Assembly: GCA_963971405.1 (NCBI GenBank)
Contig: OZ020491.1
Location: 15,618,855 to 15,682,854 of the forward strand
Direction of reading: 5' to 3'
Length of the DNA: 64,000 bases
Source: Psococerastis gibbosa
Taxonomy: Eukaryota; Arthropoda; Insecta; Psocodea; Psocidae
Both the position numbers and the translations under genes were made by a program. The notes under the pieces are model-generated. The model had not been told where the DNA came from. It saw nothing but the letters and a program-made list of their open reading frames with translations, and made no database searches. Positions 10,535-23,140 of this stretch are shown in pieces (position 1 is the stretch's first letter; each line of letters begins with the position of its first letter).

Positions 10535-10720
10535 TTACCAAAGCCAAAACGCTGGCCAACATGAGTAACAAGAAAATGCCGTCACATTCCGGATTGTGAT
10601 TGAGGGACGTGCTACAGGCGGCTACTCCACTGCCATCAGAGTCACGTGACCTTTTAAACTATCAAACTTAAATTGATGCGGACAATTTCTTTTGTCCTGC
10701 TATTTTTAGGGAGGGCGGGG
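10535..10720 (-). repeat. Dispersed repeat, diverged copy of 7420-7830
   Basis: On the minus strand it shares the CCAGCGTTTTGG and GTCACGTGACTCTG region with the copy at 7420. Divergence is high. Confidence 0.4.
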
Positions 10721-11185
10721 GACAAATGATTTTAAGGTATGTACTATATAGTATAATAAATCTACCATAGCCTATTGGGGCAATTAATGTGAATGTAGTC
10801 AATGGACCGTGAATGTGACAAGAGGTGTAACTCTTCCAGAATGTGTTAAATCCGCGCTCTTTGTTTAATACATAGAGGTACGATTTGCATGCTGGCTCCG
10901 TGTCGTTAGCGTGATTCCTGACCCTGCGAACATGTCATGCTCAAATTAATTAGGTTGTGGGTCGTCACGAACATAGGCGGACCGGCCAGCCCCTCGCTCT
11001 TCGCAGCTTAACGTTATGGGGCGTGAAAGCCACTCACTTACTCGGATTACCCGTCGTATGTCATAATAATCAGGTACTGTCACTTGGGCTTGGGGTCCAT
11101 ATGGCTCGTACCCTAACTTGGCTAGTTCACGCTTACGCCACCTGTTACATTGTGTCAATCGAGAGTAAAGTTTGTCCCAGCTTAT

Positions 11186-11345
11186 GACCATGCCCAGGGG
11201 GGGGTCCGGACCCCCCCCCCCCTTCCGAAATAAATTTTTGTATGCAAACCTGTATGGTTTGAAGAATTTATCGATTAATAAATTACGTAAACAAATATTT
11301 TGGACCCCCCCCCCCCCCCGAAAACAAAACCTGGGCACGGCTTTG
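11186..11345. mobile_element. Small hAT-like element with two long C tracts
   Basis: The ends CCATGCCCAGG and CCTGGGCACGG are inverted. Imperfect flanks CCCAGCTT/CTCAGCTT suggest an 8-bp duplication. C runs of 12 (11211-11222) and 15 (11305-11319) lie just inside each end. Confidence 0.5.
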
Positions 11346-11491
11346 TCTCAGCTTGTCCATTAACGACCAACAATTATTGCTGAAACAATACCAGATATGT
11401 CCAAAAATCCATGGTGTCGTTGGCAGAGCAAGGTTCAATGGGCCACCATATAAGTCGATCGCACACCCTATGGTGCCTGCCTGGTCAGACC

Positions 11492-11677
11492 CAGGGACGG
11501 ATCCAGCCCATTTTGGGGGGGGGGGTAGTTGTGGGTCAAAATGGGAAGAACATAATATGTACATATTATGCAGGATCGATTAAATCAGAGCGTAATACAT
11601 TAATTTACAATAGACTTACCAAAATTTGGGAGGGGGCAGCTACCCCCTACCCCTCCCCCCCCCCGTATCCGGTCTTG
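11492..11677. mobile_element. hAT-like MITE, 186 bp, perfect 8-bp duplication
   Basis: The left end is CAGGGACGGATCC; the right end in reverse is CAAGACCGGATAC. The flanks GTCAGACC at 11484-11491 and 11678-11685 are identical. A G run (11 G, 11515-11525) and a C run (10 C, 11655-11664) lie near the two ends, so a single strand could pair G with C across the element. Confidence 0.75.
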
Positions 11678-11689
11678 GTCAGACCACTC

Positions 11690-12950
11690 GAGGCGTGGCC
11701 TCCCAAGGGGCCTGCGTCGGTAAACTGTAAAGCTCAGCTTTCCATTCTCTAAATCTCTTCGGCGGCTCTGGTTCCACTAACCATTGTGTGAACGTGGCCA
11801 AGCCATTGGACGCTTTGCCTCAGCCCCGTTATAATAATAACATCAGTTATAATAATAACATCCGGCGAATTATACATAAAGGCCCCCTGCCCTCAATAAC
11901 GTACAATAGGTACAAGCGACGCGGAGGTATGAATTCGGGGTGGCCGATTGAAGGTCAGATGCACCCCTGGGGTAACACACTCCTCTAGTTTCACTATTGT
12001 CTATTTAAGTTTGTAGCTCTCTAGAAAGTAGAAATAGACGTTCGTCTCTCGAAAAATGTCTTAGTCTCACTACCTACTCATCCAATTACAAGCGCGATCA
12101 GGCACATAATTACAATATATTAGGTGTGAAAAAAAGAACATTCACATATCCACAAGAAGTCCAGGTAACTCTGGAAGATAAGGCAAACGGATAAAAACAA
12201 GTTCATTAAGTGCAATTCACTAGCCTTTATTATCATTATCGTTTTAGAAAACCCGATTGGGTTGGATTCACTTGTCAGCAAATAGCCTAATTACTGTATA
12301 AGGGTTTTTCTAGATACTGTACTTGATATTCCATACGAAACCTTCTCTCAACTTATCAAAGTTGATTTAATTCGAAGAAACTGCTCGATAAAATACGATG
12401 ACAGAAATTATAAGGAAAATTATTGCTAAGAAACGAGGCTCACCAGGTGGTCGTGAACACAGAGAATATCATTAATTCTGGTTGGCATACTAGACGCCTC
12501 AGACCTAATAAAATTTAATTTCTCGCGCACGCAGTTATGGCCAACACCGCTGGAGTCTTACACATGGCGGTCTTTATAATTGGGCGTTTGCACTACTTCT
12601 ATAATTTGTACTTTTTTGCGGTATTCTACTGGTTGATTTATGACGAATAGCTGTATTCTACTAGTACCATAGTAAGTGGCTATGAACACTTCTTCTAGTC
12701 TTATTCTTCTTCTTTCTCGACTGTACATCTATGGGTGAGCTCCACTACTCGCACCACCTCTCTTCAGACATCTCGGTCCTTGGTCAGTTTGTCTTCTTCT
12801 GCGAAGCCGCCTTCTGCTCTCCTTTCTCACTCTCTATATGAGATGGAGTTTGGAGCTCAGTGTATAGCTGACCCGGTTCAGAGCATAAAGGGTTCAGTAT
12901 TTCCGCCCGCACCGCTATCTGCAGGATCAGTCGGCAAGTTTTATCTGACT
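11690..12950. other. No recognised gene
   Basis: No open frame with family resemblance was found. A plus-strand frame at 12735-12989 is Ser/Thr-rich low complexity and runs into the repeat below. Confidence 0.35.
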
Positions 12951-12959
12951 ACGAAAGCC

Positions 12960-13440
12960 AAGAGCACAGTTTTTAATAATTACTTGTAATTTAATTATTT
13001 ATCTACGCAAATTTAATTTTGTATAGATTTAAATATATTTATTTTTAACAGTGACAAATTTGTTTTTCAAATTTAAGTTTATATGTTATCTCTGAGGACA
13101 ATCAATGACTACAACCGCCATCTCCTTCCTTGTCAAAGCACTGTTTTTAATAATTAATTACAATTACATTGGTTGTCTAAGCGACTTTAATGTAATAAAA
13201 TAAAAATAAAATATAAATTTAAATATATTTATTATAACCAATGACCATTTTTCCAAACTTCAGGCTATATTTTATCTGAAGATAAAATAAACTTAGTTCA
13301 TCAGCCATCTTTGTTTTTATTTCACTACGTTGTTCAACAGCACTATTTTAATAATTAATTAACAACTAAATTGTTTATTTGAACCAAATTTAATACTTTG
13401 TAAATTGTGTACATTTAAATTTGCATTTATTAATTAATTA
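12960..13440. repeat. Degenerate tandem repeat, three units
   Basis: Units start near 12964, 13137 and 13338 with AGCAC(A/T)(G)TTTTTAATAATTA-like sequence, followed in each by AATTT and TATA-rich text and ATTTAAATATATTTATT. Spacing is about 173 and 201 bp. Function is unknown. Confidence 0.5.
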
Positions 13441-13455
13441 AATGAACATTAAATA

Positions 13456-14223
13456 AAGAACTGGTCACATGCTTTCCAATTTATCAACATTTGTAGATAG
13501 AGAAAATGAGTAATTTTATGGTTAATATTTTTCCAGTGGTTAAATTTCCGATATATCGGGGGGGGGGATAAATTCTAGATAGGTCAGACCAACACATTAA
13601 TTACCACACAGCAATAATGGCAGGGCACGCAATGCATTTGAGCGTTAATTTTCATTATTTTTAAAAAAAATAATTTTTTGTGCAAAACTAAATTTTTTTG
13701 GGAAAGCAACATATCCAGTTTCGTTACTCAATTTAACACCTAAAACATGCCTGAAGGTAGAAATCAGCGATAGAAAGGTTTCGCAGAAATATTATTTTTT
13801 AGTCATTTTTCATTAAAATTTAGTTATTTTTATTTTTTTACCCCCAGAAGCAAACTATCAAGGGGCAAGCGATCCCCCGCATTTTGTCAACATTAATAAC
13901 GACTACAATATATGAGAATTTAAAAGAAATCGTTGGAGCCGTTTTTGAGAAATAATTTTTTTAGACGTTTTTTGGGAGTTTTTTGAGAATAAAGCCCCCC
14001 AAATTGAGTTAGCCCGAAAAAAAAAAATTGTTCCCGAGGTATGATTTTTGTGAACCTACATGCCGAATTTCAATAAAATCGACCGAGTAGTTTGCCCGGA
14101 AATCGATGCACAGACAGACAGACATTTCGTAAAAACCACTTTTTTTGGTTCCGTTGAAATCTCGGAATCGAAAATTTCGACCATCACAAAGCTTTCCTTA
14201 TACTACGTATAAATTGGAAAGCA
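13456..14223 (-). mobile_element. ~845-bp TGCTTTCC repeat, copy A (768 bp)
   Basis: This end-to-end copy in minus orientation has a diverged AAGAACTGGTCAC start where other copies have AAGAACCGGTCCGAG. It ends with the hairpin TTTCCTTATACTACGTATAA and GGAAAGCA. It lacks the CACCTGACGTCACTGGAGG block and has 10 G at 13558-13567. Confidence 0.85.
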
Positions 14224-15531
14224 ACAATACAAAATCAATTATAAATGAAAGTTTGTTTGTTTGGAGGTTAGGGCGGAAACGCGGTAGTAGCGCAGTCTCA
14301 AGTCCCGGTCGGCAAGTTTTTTTGTTTTTTAGGGAATTTTTCCGCCATTTGTAAATATCTAAATAAACAAATACTACTATTAAGGCCGTTGTGGACCATC
14401 TAGTTACTTATTTTCTAAGGTGTATAGTAACTAGCTCCACAGAACACTTGGATGAGTTAGATGACACAACTATAAGAGTCTGATGATGGTGTTACCATCG
14501 AAACAGAAAATTATATTTGTGGAATTGATTGCTAAATTAATTGTTATTTTTAAATTTAAATTTATAATGATTGTGCTTCCACAAAGTCATCTCTGAATGA
14601 ACTCTCACATGGATTCTGATTAAGATGTTCAGTGAGTGCGAATGAAAAGGGAGCAACCTTATCAGTCCAACTCTCCACAATATAGAGTTCAAGCTTTTGT
14701 AGTCGTTCCAAATTAATATGATTTCGATCTTGTTTGGAAAAGATGGCTATGCCTAGATGGAGCATGAAATCGAGTAATCTCCGCAGAAGGGTGAAACAAT
14801 GTATAGTAGTATGCAGTATCCGCATAATTATGTCAATTAATTAATTTTGGGCTATCGAAATTCCGTAGTTATTGACCGAAGATCAAATCATCTTTCTCTT
14901 TCAATTTGTACGAAAAGGAAAACCTTAAATAATATAACAAGAAGGATAGAGTCTTACTGAAGAATGCAGTGATTGAAACAGCAAAGCAGTAAACCTCAGC
15001 CCCCAAGTGAATACTAACTCCCCAATTGGTTCTAAAATTGAATATTTAGTTATGATGAATTGCATTCCTCCACCGTTCTGACACCACGATGGAACTTTAG
15101 ATGCAATAAATATAAAACAAGTTCGCTCCCCATTTCAAAAACCGGATGTTGTGAGTACATTCTAACAGGAAATATTGAAAACACACACTGTCACCCCCAG
15201 TAGACGCTGCACAACTAACGTAGTATAAATCACGGCCGAAATGTCATATAAAATCATAATAACAACTTGTGACAAGTCGTAAAGACGTGTTGGTATTTGA
15301 TATTTTTTAGAGCAAATTTTGATGGGGGTTCGTTTACGGTTGGATAGAATTTTTAGACATGCAAGGGGAGTTGTTTATTTGTTTCTATATTGAATTTCGG
15401 CGCCTCGTTTTACGGGCGTTTATTTTTCTCTGTGACTGGTATTTTTTCGTGGTGGTTTCTAATAATAATTATGCCACGTTTGTCTATGTTATAATACGCT
15501 GATTGATTCTTGCATCGGTAGCACCGATTCT
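14224..15531. other. No recognised gene; a short CTGATGA...GAAAC motif
   Basis: At 14480-14505 the sequence GTCTGATGATGGTGTTACCA then TCGAAACAG forms a 6-bp stem (GATGGT/ACCATC) between CTGAT and GAAAC. It resembles text in the centre of the fold-back at 3174-3318. The rest has short open frames only. Confidence 0.35.
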
Positions 15532-15616
15532 ATAAATCCGTTGGAATCTCGAAATCGATCATTTCGACCATTACAAAGCTTTCCTTATACGTGTATTAAC
15601 GTAGAAATAGGAAAGC
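15532..15616 (-). mobile_element. Terminal fragment of the ~845-bp TGCTTTCC repeat
   Basis: Only the TGCTTTCC end is present: GTTGGAATCTCGAAATCGAT, then ACAAAGCTTTCCTTATACG and GGAAAGCA. Confidence 0.7.
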
Positions 15617-16690
15617 AAAAGCAATGGACAGTTTACGTCTCCCTTTACAAGCGTATAAACCCAAATCTTATTCCAGGGTTATGTTATCCTGTGGGTTAGT
15701 TTGTTTTACTTGTACATTACAGTAAATGTTCGTGCTACGGCTGCTAATGGTACATTGTAAAATTGTACATAAGGAGTTTAAGTGATTAAATATTAAAATC
15801 TACGTTATTTTAGTTTTCGTACTTGTGTGCTGGCTGCTGATCTTTATATTATTATTATTACATTAACTAAATTTGCTCAACCTAGCTTTTTGCATACAGT
15901 TATTTATTATAATTTTATATTTATATATATATATTTAACGAATGTTGTAAATATTTAAACTAACTTACTGTAACTAACTGTTAAAATTGTCTTTGCATTA
16001 CTTAACTGTTATATTAAAATTTCCCCAGCGATACAAGTATCTCAGAGTACTTGGTGCTGGGTAGCCAATGTAAACTGCGCTTGTAAATTTTTTAATATAT
16101 TATTTACTTACTTACTCACTTACTTACATCTTAACATTTTCTGCATAAACTTTAGAATGATTGCATGCTGGGTATTACGCACAATATACTGTACATACAT
16201 TATGCATACCTTATAGTTACATTTTTCGACCAGCAATGTATAGTACTGTGCTGTCAATTGCAGTGATTACTTATACATGGATTTGTTTTTTTCAAAATGT
16301 GCACCCATATACTTTCTATTTTTGGCAAGGTTTCAAATAATGATTCAAAACGAAGTTTGAAGGAACGTTGCCGTGATATAATGCTAGTAGTTCATTTCCA
16401 GGGCTCATAAATATAAAAGAAAACCATTTGTGAAACATTGAAAAACATTCGTCCATAAACTATCCGGCGTAATGCTAATTTTATGCATCTTCCTATGCGT
16501 ATCCTATAGAACAAGTTGCTATCATGTACTTGTGATAGGTGGCCAATTTGTGTGGTTCCGTTGTGGAGATTCCGCAGTTTCGGTCAATTTGTAACAACGT
16601 TCCAATTATACCTCCTCTAGACAATTTGTCCTACCCCATAGCAATGAAAGTTCCCTTTGGATTCTTTTCACACTCCAACCCTCGAACAAT
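15617..16690. other. No recognised gene; possible LINE 3' tail near 16020-16130
   Basis: CCCCAGCGATACAAGTATCT to TTACTTACTTACTCACTTAC (16022-16127) has the look of a LINE 3' end with a (TTAC)n tail, but no coding part is attached. TATATA-rich sequence lies at 15915-15935. Confidence 0.35.
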
Positions 16691-16693
16691 CTC

Positions 16694-16892
16694 AATTCTT
16701 CTTCTTCTTCTGGCTCTACAGCCCTTGATGAGCTTCGGCCTGCTCGACAACAATCATCTCGGTTTTGTATAACGCTCCACCATCTACGGACTCCCAACTC
16801 GCGGAGGTCAGTTTCCAACTCATCCTTCCAACGTTTTCTAGGATCTCTATTCCCTATTAATGGACACAACCTTGATGGGCAAAATCTTATTG
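16694..16892 (-). mobile_element. LINE C-terminal fragment with (GAA)n tail
   Basis: The minus strand encodes [20 protein letters not shown] then RRWWSVIQNR, closely matching the fragment at 18765-19178, and ends in a (GAA)n tail (TTC run at 16692-16710 on plus). It is 5'-truncated. Confidence 0.65.
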
Positions 16893-18614
16893 GCGTATAA
16901 AACCAAATTTGATTGGAAATTTTCGTAGTAGAGTTATAAATTAGATCACATTTCTTAGAAGGAATACTCCTCTACATTTCGATGTAGTTTGTCACCAACA
17001 CCAACTGGCCTCTGCTATGGGTCTTGATTTGTTCAAATAACTCATGGTGAGGTCTCCGAGGCTATAGTTTCGTCATTTCGTGACTGTGCTCGTGTGTGAC
17101 TGACGGTCTCATCATGTATCAAAATACAGAGAAATGCTTCTTCTGTGGGATGCGACCCAAGTGATTTACGAGTGATATTTGCGGTGAAATATTAGTTTGC
17201 CCAAAAATCAGCTAGTGGGACGTTAATAAGTATGTTGGAGGCACTCGTTAGATGAGCATGGATGGGTTTTCGTTCTACAGCAACTAACTTTATAGACTCA
17301 TTATGAGAAGATATTCGAACAACCCCTCATTATACTTCTCCTTTTACTCTTGTGGTGAGTCTTTCAACGTCTTGCGTGCTCCCAGTTCTGGTTTCTGTTG
17401 ATGCCCTTTGACGAAATTTGATCGTCTTTGTGTGGGGATTTAGCCATCACCTGGCTGTGTTCCCTCGTAATCAGGTGACAAAGGGGGGAGGGATCAATGC
17501 AGGAGCAATTCAATTGCGCTCACAAGAAGCCTTAAATGGGGGAGGGTCTCGACAGGTTGGGATAGAGGAAACCCGTAATCGCATTATTTTGTCCTAACCT
17601 CTAAATGCGGGTTCTATTCAGCCGGATTCAGCTTGCAGGATCGGAGCTAGGTCGAAAATTTGATAATTTTTTACATTTTTGAATTATGCAACTGCAAAGG
17701 CTTTCACGGTTGGAGTCATATGAAGAACCAGTAGCTGATAAGCCGTGGTCGACATGAAAGTGAACTTCCACCCTAATAGTTCGATTATGCAAGGGGTATT
17801 CACTACTGCGTTGATAGAAAAGGGGATAGAAAAATAGAAAAATAGCTCAGCGTGAGGATACCTCGGTTGACCATAGAAATAGAAAAACCTAACCTAGTTT
17901 ACCTCCAAAGTTTCTTTGCCTTTGGCTATTAACTTAAGAAAATCTGCTGTAGTCCACTGTTACCACACATGTTTCCTTTTTTTTATTAATTTCTGTCGCA
18001 GAGCTCTTTTTTTAAATTAAATAAATATAAAAAGCAAGATTCAAATTCAAAATAACAACAAATATGGCCGTTTTTGATTTCCCATGTGCAGTTCCCCAAC
18101 CTATATCGTTCGGGTAAAGTAGGAAACGTAGAAAAATTCGTACCCTTATGGCATTATTTTTCTGAAAAACTGGGGTTCTATTCCCATAGTTTCCTACTTT
18201 CCCTTAGGGAAAACCAAACGGAGTTTATACTACAGGAAATGAAAGTCCAACTAACCCTTTGTTAAATAATATTACACCATCGCCTTTACCTTTACCAATA
18301 GATTACTCATTTCATCGTTATGTTTAGTGATTTAATGTAAATTTGCAGCTGGAATGTTCTCCCATCCCTCCTGCATAATTGTGTACACCCTTTCCCCGAC
18401 CCCTCGAAACAAGCTGCGAATACTGACCGCAGCCCTGTCGTGTCAAAGGCAGATCTTGTGGTTTTGTTCTATACTACGTATAGTCCAAACTCACTCAGGG
18501 TTAGGCTTACATGGCTAGTATTTCCATGTACCTATCAGTTTCAATCAGTAACGCTCCATGGGTATGCGACCGTATGTTTCTTTCTAACCTGATTGGGTTC
18601 CGTACCGTAAAATA
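16893..18614. other. No recognised gene in 1.7 kb
   Basis: Frames are short and no repeat match within the window was noticed, apart from A-rich AAATAGAAAAATAG at 17825-17845. Confidence 0.35.
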
Positions 18615-18694
18615 GTCACACATTGTTAAAATTAATCACTTTGTATAGTTTCACGTAATAAAATACAAAGTGATTAATTTTAACAATGTGTGAC
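18615..18694. repeat. Perfect 32-bp hairpin with 16-nt loop
   Basis: GTCACACATTGTTAAAATTA then ATCACTTTGTAT (18615-18646) is exactly repeated inverted at 18663-18694. The arms have no mismatches, so it is either young or maintained. It is too short for the local MITE families and lacks their core. Confidence 0.8.
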
Positions 18695-18764
18695 AGCAAG
18701 TTTTACAAAGCTACTAAGGAGACTATTATGTTTATTATTAAAATAACCTACCCTAATAAGAGTC

Positions 18765-19178
18765 AGAATTGCAACATACAGCTCGGAAACCTGGAATTTT
18801 ACTGTCACTGCCGAAAAAAGAAAAAGAAAAAACTGCGAGTATTGGAAAGGAAGATAAGACGGAGGAGAATGGCGTATAAGAAATAACGCCGAAATCGACG
18901 CAATACTCAACGGAGAAGACGTAGTCCGGTTTATAAAGTCGCAACGCCTAAGATGGCTGGGACACGTCGTAAGAATGTCAGACGGCCGCATGCCGAACAA
19001 GATGTACAAAGCAAGCAAGAAGACGACTGATGTCCTCGGAAACGCTGGAAGGATGAGTTGGAAACTGACCTTCGCGAGTTGGGAGTCCATAGATGGTTGA
19101 GCGTTGTTTCCGAGATGACAGGATAAGTGTTGTCGACCAGGCCAAAGCCCACTAGGGGCTGTTAAGAAGAAGAAGAAG
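18765..19178 (+). mobile_element. 5'-truncated LINE, 414 bp, with 10-bp duplication
   Basis: The flanks AATAAGAGTC at 18755-18764 and 19179-19188 are identical. The coding remnant reads SSETWNFTVTAEKRKR, later [20 protein letters not shown] and a frame-shifted [12 protein letters not shown]-type end, then a (GAA)n tail. This is a clean target-primed insertion just after the hairpin. Reading frames are shifted, so it is dead. Confidence 0.8.
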
Positions 19179-19188
19179 AATAAGAGTC

Positions 19189-19990
19189 GCGAATATGTGA
19201 AAATAGGGAGTAGCCCAGCGTTGAAATCTGATAAATCTTCATTAAGGGCCATGACTAATCGCCTGATTAATATTTCTGATGGTTCTACCGTTTCAGTGGC
19301 GCCAATTTATATGTTGCTCAGGGCTCAAGTACCCCCAACTGCCTAGTGCAACAAATATTTAAAAAATATATGAATTCTAAAATACTGTAGGCCAAATGCG
19401 AGGAGGACATCGTTTTCACCAACTTTATAAAATTGTATTTCAAAAATTAATGTATTCTTCATCACTGAATAATTAATTTTTCATTGAGTGGGGAAGAACC
19501 CCTCGTCAGCAGTTTTCAATATTTTTCTGGTTTGTTAAAAAATTTCTATTATGAATTCACTTGTATTTTTTGCTTCGATTCCCCCAACTCTGGAAACGTC
19601 TTGTCAATTGATGTTAATTAATTAGAAGCTTTAGAAATACTTCCGTCCCTTTTACTAACTTTCTGTACCCTCTGGTACCAACTAGATACTGACTTCTTTA
19701 AAAATATGGTTGCTGTACCTATTGTATTGTACAGTATTTTTTATGTTTCTATTTGACTAATAAGTTATTTAAAAGTCTGTAGGCAAATTGTAATTGTATC
19801 TGATGAACAAAATCTGTTCTTAAAATAGCGTATTCATGCTACCTAATTTCAGACATGAACTAATAAAGCAGTGTCTCCTGGCCCAATTTTACCAGTAAGA
19901 AGATAACCGCAGCTAGGGCTTTGGAATTGGGGAAGTCAAGACTACCAAAATTTAACCCAGTTACAATTATTTATGGAATGGATATTATCA
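19189..19990. other. No recognised gene
   Basis: AT-rich, apparently unique sequence. No coding signal or repeat match was seen. Confidence 0.35.
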
Positions 19991-19995
19991 ATCTC

Positions 19996-20452
19996 CAAGG
20001 CTGTGCCCAGGTTTTGATTTCGGGGGGGGGGGGGGGTGTCAAAAAAATTTTAAAGTAATTTTTTAATGAATTAATGGATAAATCAGTGAAATCACTACTC
20101 GTTTTTTGCACCAAGTCTATTTTCATGGGAAAAATCGATCGTAAAGCCGTAAAAAATTGCCTTTAAATTAGCAGAGTTGCTCCTCTAAATTTCGATATGT
20201 GCCACCAATGGTTTTTTGCACAAATCAAATTTTTGTGGCCAATCTGGTTCCGAAAAATTACTTTTATTTGTCCTGAAAATTTTGTCTAACCTACGATTGA
20301 AAATTTCCTGAGATATTTGATGTTTTCGTTGATAAGGCTTTCCCTCCAATCATTTGTTACATAGCAAATAATTCAAGATCTAAATTTTACGCAATATTAA
20401 ATAGTCTTTTTGTATTCAAGAAGGGAGAGGGGGCTACCACGGGGCACAGGGT
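19996..20452. mobile_element. Possible hAT-like element with 15-G tract
   Basis: It starts CCAAGGCTGTGCCCAGG, matching the CCGTGCCCAGG terminus family, with 15 G at 20022-20036. A GGGCACAGGG sequence at 20441-20450 could be the other end. The flanks (TTATCAAT / TCATCAAT) are only roughly alike. Confidence 0.4.
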
Positions 20453-20854
20453 CATCAATTAACAATCGCCAAATGTCAAAACCATCTGCGGCCCTAATTC
20501 AGAATTCACTATACTCTCCCACTCCTTGCAGCGGCTATTGAATTTCTGATTAATGATTCATTCATTTATTCTCATTCATAATAATTTTTACTTCGATAAT
20601 CCACAACTCGCGGATAGGTCTATCTCAGTGACTGGCGCGGAGGGGTTCCAATTTAAGAAAGCTGAAAGACATAGTTGCACGAAATCATATACAATATAAT
20701 AAATAGATGTATCTAGGTACTGCTCATAAAATGCTAATTTCTTATATACGATAGCTTAAAATACATTTTAACAAATATAAATAGGCAGAGGTGTGTATGA
20801 GGTTCTGTAGGGACAGTTTTGGTCACTAGGTTCGCTGACGACAAACCGATATCC

Positions 20855-21147
20855 ATATTATTCAAAATGGCCGCCGTTTGCATGTGAAGGCTAAGCTCTT
20901 AGCATCTAATTAATTCTTTTAATATTTTTTATAATATTTTTACTATGCCTGGACCTTATTTCGCTGCATATAATTTAATATATATATTCTCCATGATTTA
21001 TGGAAAAATGTCACTTTAAAATAATACATAAATAAAATAATTTTAAAATGTATTGAGGCTTATGGAAAAATCAACGTTTTGATATCAGTGCAACTGGTGC
21101 TGCCATCTAAAAATAACGTCACAAATGAACCTCATTGTACAATAATT
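20855..21147 (+). repeat. Dispersed repeat, near-identical to 44705-44973
   Basis: The two copies share CTAAGCTCTTAGCATCTAAT through CCTGGACCTTATTTCGCTGC to GGTGCTGCCATCTA and CACAAATGAACCTCAT with few differences. There is no open frame. Type is unknown. Confidence 0.7.
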
Positions 21148-21149
21148 TC

Positions 21150-21950
21150 ATTGATTGTACTGAGTTCTGAAAATTATCCTGGCTATTGTTTTCAATTCTG
21201 AAATGTCGCTACTCTGCTTGTTCAAGACCTAGTAGTATATAAAATAAACGGTTAATGCCCATTTACCTCTATATATAATTTTTTTTTCTTCAAAAGACAC
21301 GTGGGAGCAAACCGATATTGCCTAGATGTATTTTTAATTTACTCAGCTGATTGCCCGCCTATCGTCAGTTGTAAATAATCCAATGTCAAGTTGTTTGTTT
21401 TATATCCCCCTGACATATTTATTTAATAATGTGTAGCATACCGTAATACTATCCGTGGAAGGCTGGAATCAATCTAGTTGTCCCCTCTTCTACTAAATTC
21501 GTGACAGACTGCTCGCTTCTTGTCATCCTCAGCTTCAAGCTGTAAAAACCCACTGTCGTTTGTTTGGCAGTGCCTTCATCAATATTTCTGGGAAAACATG
21601 TCTCTTATGATTTTTTTGTCAGTTTATTTGCAATGGATGTGGCGACAGAATCTAGACAGAGCTTTTAAGATGTCCGTATTTTGGGGGCCTGCTTTCCAAT
21701 GAAAATAAGCAGACTGGCAACCCCAAAGCTCATCATAGGATGTAATATTTCGGTGCTTTGTGACTAGTTTTTAATGAAATGACTAGATTGGAGCGATAAA
21801 ATATTTGCTTCCACGGTTCGCATTTTGGTCATTTGGGCGCGCTAGGGGGTGTTTCCCGCACAAATTTAAAAATGAAAATGTATAGTGCAGCAAAGTTTTC
21901 AGCCTAACAGTTCATGAATTATGCCTGAATGTGACTGTAGACTACCGTCT
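21150..21950. other. No recognised gene
   Basis: Only short frames. No repeat family from this window recurs here. Confidence 0.35.
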
Positions 21951-21958
21951 ACTCCCTA

Positions 21959-22349
21959 CAGAGGCGGTCCCAGACCTCAAGAAAAGGGGAGGCACTTGTC
22001 AGTGGCGTAACGATAGGTTTTCGAAGGGGGCGGTGTATAATTTGGCGTCCCTCCCCTAATTTTCATAAAAGTGTATAAAATGGGGAAAGCCATTCTCATG
22101 AAGGTACGCAGCTTTTACATTAATGACCTTAGTGTCCTTTGCGCATGAGCCAGAGGGTTCGGAGGATGTGATGGGGGGCCTGGGGGACTCCCCCGGGATA
22201 TTTTTTATTTTTAAATAGGGCTAAAATAGTGGGGTTTTACGCATTTTGAGTGCAGTTAACACTTTGATTTTAGAGGCAAAGAATATAACTGCCTTCCAAG
22301 GGGGGGGGGGGGCAATTGCCCGCAGTGCTGGTCGCTGCGTCCGCCTCTG
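21959..22349. mobile_element. hAT-like MITE, 391 bp, second copy
   Basis: The ends CAGAGGCGGTCCCAGACCT and ...GCGACGCAGG-type reverse match the element at 6631 in opposite orientation. The flanks ACTCCCTA (21951-21958) and GCTCCCTA (22350-22357) agree at 7 of 8. It has 13 G at 22300-22312, at the site of the 11-C run in the other copy. An internal CAGTGGCGTAACGATAGG is shared by both copies. Confidence 0.8.
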
Positions 22350-23140
22350 GCTCCCTACGGATCTATCAAAACTTCAAAAACTTCATTCAACATTCGCCGA
22401 CCAAACTGATATGGGGAAGTTTCTGGAATTCTCAAAGTACCTAAGAGTTCAGCTACAAGTAGTACAAGTAAAACGAGAAAAAAATCAAAAGGGCAATTTA
22501 AAGCAAGCAACATCTCAACCTTTTCCCTATTGTCCTAGGCCACATCTGGCGTTGTGTACGCCTATTGAAATATTTTCAACGGCACAAAAGAAGTGATTTG
22601 GCCAATTTTACGCCACCTCTTTGTCGAAGCTTTATTAAGAATTAGAGCTTTGTGCTTTGACAGGGAGACAGAGTGCTGAAATTCGCCTCAGTGGAGCCGG
22701 TGAAAGGTTTGTGTTAATAGGGAAATAGGAGAAGCGTAGAGGCGAGGGTGAGTATGGCAGGGGGGGGGGGGAGACAGGTAATATATACACCTGACAAAGA
22801 CACAAAGGAGTAGAGTGCACACATCCGTATGCTTCTGCCAAACCAGAATTTTAACGCTGTGGCGTGCCATTTTGAGTTTTGATTTCTGACGTGCCCCCAC
22901 AAAATATATTCAGAAAATTTTATAAGTAGAAACCAATGATGTAGAAAGCATATAGACTACTTATGAGCCCTATCGACTTGACTAGTATCTTTACTTGATT
23001 GAGTCATGCTTTCGCTAGTTTCATTGCGTGAATGCGAAGCTTGTCTCAGCTTGCCCATTATCGCGTGTAGCCGGTATAGGTTGACATCAAGACCCTATAT
23101 CAGTTTGCCAATGGCCAAAAATTCATACGGAAACAATATA
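22350..23140. other. No recognised gene; 12-G tract at 22760-22771
   Basis: The homopolymer sits in purine-rich text (GAGGCGAGGGTGAGTATGGC before it) and is not inside a recognised element. Frames around it are artefacts of the tract. Confidence 0.35.

Noticed and set aside
10946-11752. Several overlapping frames rich in Gly or Pro on both strands
   Set aside because: They arise from G/C homopolymers in hAT-like elements and disagree in frame.
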